Part shown: in pieces, positions 46,427-55,441 of the stretch
Position numbering within the stretch: the first letter of the stretch is position 1
Layout of the letters: the number at the start of each line of letters is the position of its first letter
Source: CAWAND01 sp963797485
GTDB lineage: Bacteria; Chloroflexota; Anaerolineae; Anaerolineales; E44-bin32
DNA: 64,000 bases
Assembly (NCBI GenBank): GCA_963797485.1
Contig: CAWCPF010000002.1
Location: 186,001-250,000, forward strand
Reading direction: 5' to 3'
Notes under the pieces: generated by a model
What the model was told of the DNA's origin: nothing
Seen by the model: the letters and a program-made list of their open reading frames with translations, nothing else
Databases searched by the model: none
Program-made: the position numbers and the translations under genes

Positions 46427-47814
46427 ACCGGTCCGATTGCGTTTGACCTTGCTGTATGCCGCCGCGGGAGTGATCCTCATCTGCCTGCTGGGCGGCGGGA
46501 CCTACGCGTTGCTCGGGTTCTTCTTCCAGTCGACCACCGATCTGGCGCTCGAGCACGTCATGGCCCAACAATTCGTCGCATTGGGCGTCCCTCTCCCGGC
46601 TGAGCTCTCCCAAGCTGACCGCCTGTGGGTGTCGAGCCAGGCCGGAGTAACAGTCGGCGGCTTGTTTCCTACCTTGCCGCATCGAACGGCTCCGGATAAT
46701 TCCGGGGAGGCTGAAGAAGACACTCAGAGTCCCGACCATGAGCTTTCCGAGGCAGGTGAAGAGAACGGGCTGGATGCCGAGCTGGCAGCCGTATTTGTCT
46801 CGGCGCTCAGCGACCAGGGCGAGCTCCTTCCCGGGTTCAACATCTCACCCGCGCCCCTGGCGCCCGACCGCCAGGCGGTGGACAAAGCGCTTGAGCAGGG
46901 ATCCGATCTGCGCACGGTCGTCTCCCCAAGCGGAAGCCGGGTCCGGCTGCTGACGTACCACGTCCCGGACGTGGCTGAGCCATCGATCATCCAGGTGGGA
47001 CGCTCGCTATCCGACCAGGATCGGATTCGCGGCCAACTCGTCCTGGGCCTGGTCATGCTGGGCGGCGTTTCGCTGGCCCTGCTGGCGCTTGGAAGCTGGT
47101 TTCTGGCCGGGCAGTCGCTCCAGCCGACCCAGCGGGCGGTCGAACGCCAACAGGCGTTTGTGGCCAATGCCAGTCATGAATTGCGTACTCCCCTCACGCT
47201 GATCCGCGCCACGGCCGACGTGGCCCGCCGAGCATTGAAGGAAGATGACCCTCAGAAGAAGCTCCTGGACCAGATCCTGACTGAGAGCGATCATATGAGC
47301 CGGCTGATAGAGGATCAGCTGCTCTTATCGCGCATCGATTCAGAGGAACTCACCATCACACAGAAGCGGGTCGGATTGCCGGACCTGCTCGAGTTCGCTG
47401 CGCGAGACCGTATCCCGCTTGGCCGGAGACAAAGGCGTGAGACTCGAGGTGCGGCCGGCCGAAGGCGCCGTCTGGGCGGATCCCACCCGGTTGCGCCAGG
47501 TCCTGCTGGTGATCCTGGACAACGCCATTCGCCACACGCCATCCGGTGGTTGGATCCGGATGGAAACTGAGCTCCGAGGACACGAAGTCGTGCTCAGCGT
47601 GACCGATTCCGGCCCGGGGATTGCGGCCCATGATCTGCCCCACGTCTTCGAGCGTTACTACCGGGGAGATCCGGCCCATGCCGGGACTGGGACAGGATTA
47701 GGGCTGTCGATCGCCAAGGGCCTGATTGAAGCCCAGGGAGGCCGCATCGAAGTCGAGAGCCACGCGGGGTCTGGGACGATCGTCCGGCTTCGTCTGCGGG
47801 CCATTCAGGGCTAG
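46419..47814 (+). CDS. Membrane sensor histidine kinase (one indel)
   Basis: About 465 residues. TM1 is at about 8-35, with an extracytoplasmic domain of some 160 residues and TM2 at about 205-228. The H-box is ANASHELRTPLTLIRATADVARRA. After a break near 47400, the ATPase domain shows the N-box LDNAIRHTP, DSGPGIAAHDLPHVFERYYR and GTGLGLSIAKGLI. It is the partner of the OmpR-type regulator, with overlapping start. The signal is unknown; the acidic sensor loop (EAEEDTQSPDHELSEAGEEN) might bind cations. Confidence 0.9.
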
Positions 47815-47838
47815 CTGGCGGCCCTTAGCCAAGCGGCC

Positions 47839-48495
47839 ATGTATCAGCAGGATTTCATCAAGCGCCTCATTCTCCAATTCACCCAAGTCATGCTGCAGAT
47901 CGCCGGCTTGTCACAGGCCGGGCGTCTCGGGGAGGCCCTGGCGCTGATCGATCAGACCTACGACGAATTGTTCGGCCTGTCCTCGAGCGTCGTGTTCTAC
48001 TCCTCGGCTGAAGAGTTGATCCAGCGGGTCTCGAGGGGGGATCGTGATGACCCGCAAAGGATCCGCATCCTGGCTGATCTGCTGCGATCTGAAGCTCAAG
48101 TTAACCAGGCTCGTGGCCAGGATTTCGACGCCCACCAGCGACGACTAAAGAGCTTGGATCTCCACCTGGCTGCGGCCCGGATGGATCCGGCGCTCGACCC
48201 CGAATCAACCCTCGGGACGGTCCTCGAACTCCGGGACGACATCCAGTCCGGCGGCATGCCGGCTCAGACTCAGGCGAATCTTTTCTTCTACTTCGAGGAC
48301 CACGGTCACTACCGCCACGCGCTGGACACCCTGGAGGCCTACCTCAGCCGGGCAGGGCGGCCGGAAGAAGTGCGTCCGCACGTGCTCGATTTCTGCCGCC
48401 GCATGCTGGCGCTGCCCGAGGCCGGGCTGGCCCAAGGCGGCCTTTCCCGAGCGGAGGTCGAAGCCGTCTTGGCGCGGGAGTCACGGCGGGCCTGA
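47839..48495 (+). CDS. DUF6483-like helical (TPR-like) protein
   Basis: 218 residues beginning YQQDFIKRLILQFTQVMLQIAGLSQAGRLGEAL, matching the DUF6483 family start as I recall it. Helical throughout, with a TPR-like unit near 145-175 (LFFYFEDHGHYRHALDTLEAYLSRAG). It has no catalytic motif. It lies 24 bases after the kinase and is probably co-transcribed. It may act as a scaffold. Confidence 0.65.
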   Translation: MYQQDFIKRLILQFTQVMLQIAGLSQAGRLGEALALIDQTYDELFGLSSSVVFYSSAEELIQRVSRGDRDDPQRIRILADLLRSEAQVNQARGQDFDAHQRRLKSLDLHLAAARMDPALDPESTLGTVLELRDDIQSGGMPAQTQANLFFYFEDHGHYRHALDTLEAYLSRAGRPEEVRPHVLDFCRRMLALPEAGLAQGGLSRAEVEAVLARESRRA

Positions 48496-48934
48496 CCGCC
48501 GTTCGCTATCACAGCCGGGCATGCGCCTTGCTCACCTTGAGCGACGCAGCGGCGATGCCTGGGCCTCGGGCCCTCGGCATGACACTTGAAAAGCATGTCA
48601 TTCCGAGGCAGGCGCAGCCGGTGCAAGCCCTCCCCATGCTGGTCCCCCGAATCTTGGAGTTGGGAGAAAGGACCAGGAAGCGGTGCTGTCATAACGAGTT
48701 CCTGGATTACCTCAAGGCGCGTATCGGCGGACCCCAGCCACACACGCCCCTGGGATGACAGCTAAAAGCCCAAAACACACGGAGGACGACCGGCGCCTGA
48801 GAAACACGCTGCCGTATCTCCCTGAAGTCATCCAAGAGACGGCTTGTGAATTCCTTCACAATTCCCCGCAAAGTCCTAGAGCCTCGACCGAGGCCTGGCC
48901 TGCGGTGGTGGTATCCTGATCCGAGTTCGCCGGC
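48496..48934. other. Intergenic region with dispersed-repeat remnant
   Basis: About 440 bases without a supported gene. Bases 48575-48620 contain GCATGTCATTCCGAGGC and nearby CCCCGAATCTTGGA, words of the common TCATTCCGAG...GAATCT intergenic repeat seen in several bacterial genomes. A Rex-type palindrome lies at 48844-48861. Confidence 0.5.
48844..48861. promoter_or_regulatory. Rex-type operator
   Basis: TTGTGAATTCCTTCACAA matches the Rex consensus TTGTGAA-N4-TTCACAA perfectly and lies 74 bases before the NAGPA-SH3 gene. The same 18 bases recur at 63208-63225. Confidence 0.65.
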
Positions 48935-50549
48935 ATGGGCATGGAGCCCCGAGAACACGTGAAGCGACTCAGACGAGCGGCATGGTTGATCGCCAGCCTG
49001 GCCATGATGGCGGCGCAGGGACAGAGCGGATCGGCCGGCGAGTGGCGACAGATTGCCGATGGCGTCAGCTTCCAGATGTTCAACCTGCCCGGCCCAAATC
49101 GCGCCTACGTCGTTCTCATGGACCGAAGCAATCCCAATGTGACCCTGGACACGGCCATCGCCGGGGGACGGATCACCGAGGGCAAGGAAACCGTCAGCCA
49201 GATGGCGGAGCGCTATGACGAGACGCTGGGCTCGTGGGAGCCGGCCTGGGGATCGCGTGACCAGGTGGTGGCGGTCATCAACGGCTCTTTCCACAACGAG
49301 GAGACCGGCAGTCCGCTGAGCGGGATGGTGCAGTCCGGCTGGTACCTCAAGCGTTTTGATGATCTGGGGGGCGGCAGCGGGTTCGCCTGGAAGCTCGATC
49401 GGGGCGCCTTCATCGGCGGGTGCGTCCGCCATCCTCCGGAGGGCCAGTTGGTCACGTATCTCGAATCCGGAGACCAGCAGATCATCGATGGGATCGACGA
49501 CCGTCGACAGGGGGACGAGCTGGTCGTGTACACACCGGCCTTTGATTTCCGGACGCACACCTCCGACTTGGGGATCGAAGTGGTGGTCGAACTCGATCAA
49601 CCCTTCACCATCCTGCCTTATCCCCAGATGGTGCACGGGGTCGTGCGGGCGATCCATGTCGACCAGGGGAACTCCCCCATCCCATTTGATTCGGTCGTCC
49701 TGTCGGCCAGCGGCGATGCCGCCAAGACTCTCCGGGCTCACGCCCAAGTGGGAGCCCGAGTTCGGCCTGTCCACACTGATCCAGCACTTTAAAGCCAACT
49801 GCCGCACGCCGGATGGGGACAACTGGTCGGAAACGTATGCCAGCCTGTCGGGGAGCTTCGTCTTCCTCGAAGATGGAGAGATCCAATCGTTTGACGATCT
49901 CGGGGCGATAACGCCCTCCCCGCGGACGGCCGTTTGCTTCAATGATGACAGCATTTACTTTGTGGTAGTGGATGGCCGCGATGCGGCCCACTCGATCGGG
50001 ATGACGATGGACGGATTGGCCCACTTTTGCCGTGATCGGCTGGACGCCGATTGGGGCATTAACCAGGACGGCGGCGGGTCGTCAACGCTTTGGCTGAACG
50101 GCAAGGTCATGAATCGTCCGTCGGATGGGCACCAGCGCGCCGTGGCCAACGGTCTCATGATGGTCGAGGTCAAACCACCAGAATTCTCCGATCGCTACCA
50201 CCCCGGCGACAGCATCCGGATAAAGGACCTACTCGATTTTCGCCTCGGGCCGGGGAACAACTACCGGGGGCCCGGGGACCTGCCCGCTGAAAGCCAGGTG
50301 ACGGTTGTACACCACCTCAATGGACTGGACGGGGTGCGGGCCACGAGTGAGTATTGGTGGCAGGTCGAGTACCAGGGACAATTGGGATGGGTTCCGGAAA
50401 GCGCCATGGAACTGGTCACGCCGGCGGGGCCGACCCCTTCAGACCCGGGACAGACCCAGATTGTGCCTCCAGACCCCGTTCAGGCCTTGCTGGCCAATCC
50501 TAGGTGGATTTGGTCCCAGGCCCCGTGGCTGAGCCAGGTCTGGCCCTGA
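48935..50549 (+). CDS. Secreted phosphodiester glycosidase (NAGPA) domain protein with SH3-like tail (one indel)
   Basis: About 538 residues. An N-terminal signal-like segment is followed by a NAGPA domain whose hallmark is WGINQDGGGSSTLWLNGKVMNRPSDGHQRAVANGLMM, with VVAVINGSFHNEETG upstream. The frame breaks near 49750 (GAEFGLSTLIQHF resumes). The C-terminal region 50200-50430 is an SH3-like fold (FRLGPGNNYRGPGDLPAESQVTV, WWQVEYQGQLGWVPESAM). It probably acts on the cell envelope. A Rex-type site lies upstream. Confidence 0.85.
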
Positions 50550-50585
50550 CCGCGGCGTCCATTCCGCATCTCCCCCCTGCTCGGA

Positions 50586-52215
50586 TCATAAGTCGGGCCA
50601 GCTGCAGCTCTGGGTCTGATCGCCCACCTGGACCGTCCAGAATTGGGAGTTTTCCAGCCTGGTGACCGGATAGGCCGCCAGGGCCGGTGCCAAAGGCCGC
50701 AGCATTTTCAAAGCCTGCGCCTCGCTGAATCGGTAGGACGGCCAGCCGGCCGTCGCCGCCCGGTCCTCCAGAACCGCCAGGTCGCACGCCAGGGCTGGAA
50801 GCAGGCTGTCACGCGCCTCGGCGGGGAAGGTCTGGAATCTCTCAACCAGAGGCGCCACCGAGTCGGTCGAGAGAGTAGACAGATAGCCAGCGTCGAGTTC
50901 GCCGGCCCTCGAGGGGTTGGCGAAATTCTGTTCCACGATGAACGCATCCACGTTGAGCAAGTTGAGGCTCAGGCAGAATCCAAGCGCGCCGGCGGCACAC
51001 GCCACGGCAAACCCGCGCAAGCGATCCGTCAGCAGCAAGGCCAGGAACGCCAGGAACAGGAGCCCCATCCACAAAATGGCCACATGGGTGTACGTCCGGA
51101 GCCGGCTGAAGCCGTAGGCTTCCTCGTACAGCAGCAGGCGTGTGAACGCCGATGCCAGGATGATACCGGTGAGGCCCACCAGCAAGGCGCTCAACCCGCC
51201 GAACCCGGCGCGCTGGCGGGCTCGATCACGGCGTGCCCACGCGCCGAGCGCCAGGATCAAGCCCAGTGTGAGAACGGCCAGGAACACCAGCTCGGCGAAG
51301 CCGCGGCGGGCGTACTCGGCGTAGGTGTACCCGGCGGCTGTGATGTTGCTCTGGCCGCCAAACAAGTATCGGAACTGCACCCCCACAAACGCGGCGAACA
51401 AGACGTCGACCGCACCCAGCACGACCGCCGATTTCGGTGAAACCGATGAAGGGACTTAAGAGCGGCTGGTCCAGACCCACCAGGCGGCGGCTTTCGGCGC
51501 GCCGCAGGGCCGCCACCAGCGCGCCCAGGGTAAACAAACCGCTCAAGATCAAGACCGTCAGGCGGCCCATATACTCGAAGAAGCGCGCCAGATCGAGCCA
51601 ATCCAGGGCGCGCTTCACATAATCGCCGAAGACCAGATCGGCGGAGCTTAGCAGGACCAGAAACACGATCAGAATCGGAAAGGCCAGCAGCAGGCCCCGC
51701 CCGACGCCGGCCAGGGTGGATTGGGACTGCCGCTGGCGCAGCAGGCGAGCCTGGGTCTCCGACAGCACCCGCCAGGGCCTGAACCAGGCCTCCAGCGGCG
51801 GGATGACCAGCCCCAGGCCGAAATCGGCGAAACCGAACGCCATCAGGTCTTTGGACCTATAGGTCCGGACAAGCAGCGCCAGTCCGCATAGTGTCAGAAT
51901 CACATCCAGGAAAACGGTCAACGGTTCGGATCGGAACGCCGGCAGGACCGACAGCACGGCCACCGCCGCGCCTAGACCCAGGCTTGGGGCCGAGGGCTTG
52001 ACGCCTTCCTGCCAGCCCAACCCGATCAGGGCCGCCAGGCAGAGCCAGGTCCAGATAGCGAAAGACACACCCAGGGGGCGGCCGTAGAAGAGATATTCGA
52101 AGGCGGTGCCCAAAACGAGCCCGGCGGCCGCCAGCCTTAAGGGGCGGCGAAAGCCGGAAGGCTGGGCGGTGGCTTCGACTTCGAGGGCGGGCGTGTCGGC
52201 CGGGATGGTTGCCAT
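50586..52215 (-). CDS. DUF4173-type multi-pass membrane protein (one indel)
   Basis: About 540 residues. It has some twelve helices, conserved LLVRTYRSKDLMAFGFADFG, LLSSADLVFGDYV and, after a break near 51440, VDVLFAAFVGVQFRYLFGG and RLRTYTHVAILWMGLLF. This matches DUF4153/DUF4173 proteins, whose function is unknown. The C-terminal domain (residues about 430-540) is soluble. The start at 52215 is preceded by AAGGAG. Confidence 0.8.
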
Positions 52216-52421
52216 GCTGCAGTCTCCTTGAGGGTCCGAGCGGAAGGCGTCCTTCACCCGCCAGGGGAACCCATGCGCGGCGGTGAGTCCACTATGGCCA
52301 ACCAGGGCTGTCAAAAGACGGCAAGCGACTCTCAAAGCCCTCCAGATAGGCTAGGATGAGGGCGTTCTTGCGTGGCCCACACGGCCGGCCGGGCCCAAAG
52401 CCGTGCCCCTGGGGGCGGCTG

Positions 52422-52987
52422 ATGGACAGACCCGTCTGGATCCACGTCATCCCCGAGGCCGATGCCAGCGGTGAACTGGCGGAGCTGTACGACCGCTGGC
52501 AGGACCGCCGTCACCACAAGGTGGACAACATCCTGCGGGTGCATTCGCTGCATCCTCGGACCCTGGGCGAGCACGCCGAGCTCTACGACACCACCATGCA
52601 CGGCCCCTCCGGGTTGAGCCTGGCCGAGCGCGAGATGATCGCCGTGGTGGTGTCGTCCCTCAATCAGTGCCACTACTGAATGACCCACCATGCGGCCGGT
52701 CTGGGCCGCCTGCTCCGCCGGCGTCCGGATGCCGAAGCCCAGGAGGCGGGCCTGAAGACAGACCACACAGCGCTCGACCTGGCTCCACGCGAACGCTCCT
52801 TGCTGGACCACGCCGCCAAGCTGACCGCACGCCGTGGGATATGGCGGAATCCGACCTGGGTCCGCTGCGCCAGGCCGGACTGAGCGACATCGACATCCTG
52901 GACGCCAATCTGACGGTGGCTTATTTCGCCTACGTCAACCGCCTGGCCCAGGGACTGGGGGTCGAAGTCGAGCCATACGTGGGGTAG
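52422..52987 (+). CDS. AhpD-like peroxidase-related protein with in-frame TGA at the second redox Cys (candidate selenoprotein, CxxU)
   Basis: About 188 residues: MDRPVWIHVIPEADASGELAELYDRW, then AEREMIAVVVSSLNQCHY-TGA-MTHHAAGL. In the carboxymuconolactone decarboxylase/AhpD family this site is C-x-x-C with a His four residues later, so the TGA at 52677-52679 replaces the peroxidatic Cys and the catalytic Glu and His are kept. The frame then continues normally. A separate one-base deletion near 52826 (ACCC to ACC) explains the switch to the conserved tail DMAESDLGPLRQAGLSDIDILDANLTVAYFAYVNRLA. The position of the TGA and the hairpin after it argue for selenocysteine. Confidence 0.85.
52677..52709 (+). 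promoter_or_regulatory. Candidate SECIS element of the AhpD-like gene
   Basis: Following the UGA, GCGGCC (52692-52697) pairs perfectly with GGCCGC (52704-52709) around the loop GGUCUG. Counting the U of UGA as 1, the loop bases GGUCU occupy positions 22-26. From memory the E. coli fdhF SECIS has GGUCU at the same positions, with G23 and U24 contacted by SelB. The match in loop sequence and spacing is much better than expected for a random hairpin. Confidence 0.7.
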
Positions 52988-53018
52988 GCGGCGGGCGCGG
53001 GCGGTCCCGGCAGCGACA

Positions 53019-53949
53019 TCACGGGCCGGGAAACTCCGGCAGGACGAGTTCGGCCAGGGCGGCCAGCCCGTCCAGATCGTCCAGCTCAAGCCACTGCAGC
53101 ATGATGCGCTGGACCCCGGCGCTCTGGTAGGCGTGCAGTTGGGGCAGGATTTCATCCCCGACCCCGACGATGATGGTGCGCCGGCGCTGGGCCTCCACGC
53201 TGGAACCCCGGGCTTGCGCCTTGGCCTCAAGACCCGCAGCCGTGGCGCTGAACAGGATGTTGATCATCAGAGAGCGGCGCACCTCTCCCGGATCGCGGCC
53301 GCGGGCTGCCAACAGCCCGTCCAGGTGCCGGCTCAGATCGCTGAACTCGGCCGGGGAGACAAAGTTGCCGTTCCACTCGTTGGCAAAACGGGCCGCCAGA
53401 GGCATCGTCCGCCGGCGGCCGCTGCCCCCGATCAGCAGGGGCGGCCGCCCGGGCGCCAGGGGCGGCGGGAGCAGCAGGGCGTCACGCAGCTGATAGGTGC
53501 TGCCCTGGAACGAGACCGGCTCCTTCTCACGCAGCAGCCGGTAGATCACCTCCACCCCCTCCTCGAAGCGGTCGAAGCGTCCTTCGCCTTTCAGGAGCGG
53601 GAACCCGAACATCTCGTGTTCCAGATCCTGCCAGCCGCTGCCCACGCCAAGCACCAGGCGGCCGCCCGAGAGCGTGTCGATGTCCTTGCCCATCCGGGCG
53701 ATGAACACCGGGTGGCGGAACGAGACCGGCGCCACCAGCGGGCCGAACTCGATCCGGGTGGTGTGGCTGGCGAGCCAGGTGAGCGACGTCCACAACTCGA
53801 GCGAGTCCTCGATGAGGATGGTTGGGGATGGTGAAGTGATCCGAACGGAACAGGCCGGCAAAACCCAGTTCTTCGGTTGCCCCGGCGATGCGCTTCCAGC
53901 GGTCCCATGTCAGGCCCTGCTGGCCTTCGATCATCAGGCAGACATCCAT
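53019..53949 (-). CDS. Luciferase-like (LLM class) flavin/F420-dependent oxidoreductase (one indel)
   Basis: About 310 residues. The N-terminus DVCLMIEGQQGLTWDRWKRIAGATEELGFAGLFRSDHF is in one frame. After a break near 53830 come WLASHTTRIEFGPLVAPVSFRHPVFIARM, DTLSGGRLVLGVGSGWQDLEHEMFG and RPPLLIGGSGRRRTMPLAARFANEWN. This is the (beta/alpha)8 bacterial luciferase superfamily; the motifs fit F420-dependent members, but cofactor and substrate are not determined. It converges with the AhpD-like gene. Confidence 0.88.
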
Positions 53950-54090
53950 GGCTTTCTTAGCCCTCTCCCGCGGCCGTCCCGGTGGTCTCCCCATCATAGC
54001 GGGTTCCCACAGGGAGGCCAGCCGGAGCCGCCTGCGCCGGGTCGGCCCTGGCCGGGAACCGGTTTCAGGTTAAACCGTCTTAAGCGTGCC

Positions 54091-54564
54091 ATGAAGACCC
54101 TACAAACGGTCCCATTCCTGTTTGTGATATTCCTCACAAGCTGCGCCGGAGCTGGGACGGCCGGCTCGCCTGCTTTGGCCGCGCCCAGCCGCACTCCGGG
54201 CCAGGCGCCCCCGAGCGCCACGCCCGCCTTGCCGGCGGTCACCCCGCTGTCTGTTGACCAACTGCCTCCCGAGGCGGCGGCCATGGTCGGGCGTGTCCAA
54301 GCCGATCTGGCTGAGCGCCTGTCGGCCCCGCCGGGCGCGACCATGACCTTGCTCTCGGCCGAGGCCGTGGTGTGGCCCGACGCCAGCCTGGGCTGCCCCC
54401 GCCCGAACACGGGCTACATCCAGGTGGAGACGCCTGGCTACCGGATCGTGCTGTTGGCCAACGGGGGCGACTACACGTACCACACGGATGCGAGGGACAA
54501 CTTCGTGCTGTGCATGAACGGGGAGCCGGAGAATCCGGGGACCGAGCCCCAGGTGGCACCGTGA
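54091..54564 (+). CDS. Lipoprotein with WPDASLGCPRP domain, copy 1
   Basis: 157 residues. The signal peptide ends in lipobox FLTSC. A Pro/Ala/Thr linker is followed by a compact domain with VVWPDASLGCPRPNTGYIQVETPGYRI and a C-terminal Cys (FVLCMNG) that may pair with the Cys of LGCPRP. The downstream gene encodes a paralogue. Function unknown. A Rex-like palindrome overlaps the signal peptide codons (54122-54139). Confidence 0.75.
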   Translation: MKTLQTVPFLFVIFLTSCAGAGTAGSPALAAPSRTPGQAPPSATPALPAVTPLSVDQLPPEAAAMVGRVQADLAERLSAPPGATMTLLSAEAVVWPDASLGCPRPNTGYIQVETPGYRIVLLANGGDYTYHTDARDNFVLCMNGEPENPGTEPQVAP

Positions 54565-54817
54565 TCGCCGCTGGTCATCGAGGGCCGAACAAATACGGGT
54601 GTCCGACAGGGCGTCTGTCAAACCGCATGCAGGCGCTCGATTCGGCGCCACGCAGTAGAGTACGGATGCGCTTCGCGGCCTCGGGCCGATCCGCGTAGAA
54701 TTTGCAGCCGATGTCCGGTCGGCCCATCCTCGTGACGGCTGACTGGCCTCCGATGCGCACCGACGGGCGAGCGAACAACCCAGTCTCCGGGAACCTTTCT
54801 CAAGGTAGATTCGTCCT

Positions 54818-55351
54818 ATGGGCATGAACACGCTGCGAATGACCTCCCTTGTCTTGGCCGTTTTCCTTGTCGGCTGCGCCGGAAGGCCCGCCCTGCCCAC
54901 CGCCGGAGCCTCCGGGGTTCCGGCCACCCAGGCCAGCCGGCCTTCGGCCACACAGGCTCAGCCATCCACCCCTGCCGTCACTCAACCCCCGGCCGCCACC
55001 CCGCTGCCAACCCAGAAGCTCCCCCAGGATGCGCGTTTGATGGTCGACAGAGTGAAGGCAGCTCTGGCTGATCAGCTGTCGGTCAAGGGGGAGACGATCC
55101 AACTCGCGCTGGCGCAAGCCGTGATCTGGCCCGACGCCTCTCTAGGCTGCCCACGCCCGGGCACCGATTACATCCAGGTGCAGACGCCAGGCTTTGTGAT
55201 CTCCCTGCAGGCGGGCGGAGAGACCTACCTGTTCCACACCGACCAAACCTCCAACTACGTCCTTTGTCCGGCCGGCGAGGGGCCCTTTCCTGAGATCCCG
55301 GTCACGCCCTCCGGCATCCAGGATGGTGTACCCTGGCTTCCGGTCAACTAG
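54818..55351 (+). CDS. Lipoprotein with WPDASLGCPRP domain, copy 2
   Basis: 177 residues. The signal peptide ends in FLVGC. It has the same architecture as copy 1: linker, then VIWPDASLGCPRPGTDYIQVQTPGFVI and YVLCPAGEG. A 250-base gap separates the copies and no gene is visible in it. The two arose by tandem duplication and have diverged substantially in the linker. A strong terminator follows. Confidence 0.75.
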   Translation: MGMNTLRMTSLVLAVFLVGCAGRPALPTAGASGVPATQASRPSATQAQPSTPAVTQPPAATPLPTQKLPQDARLMVDRVKAALADQLSVKGETIQLALAQAVIWPDASLGCPRPGTDYIQVQTPGFVISLQAGGETYLFHTDQTSNYVLCPAGEGPFPEIPVTPSGIQDGVPWLPVN

Positions 55352-55372
55352 CGTTGTCTTAACCAAGGTAAG

Positions 55373-55407
55373 AAAACGGGGCCCACTGTGAAGTGGGCCC
55401 CGTCTTT
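55373..55407. terminator. Bidirectional terminator
   Basis: Ten-base stem GGGGCCCACT / AGTGGGCCCC with a GTGA loop. T-rich tracts on both sides serve the convergent lipoprotein and M6 protease genes. Confidence 0.85.
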
Positions 55408-55441
55408 TCAGCAGGCTAGCCTTGCTGTCGAGAGCCGTCGC

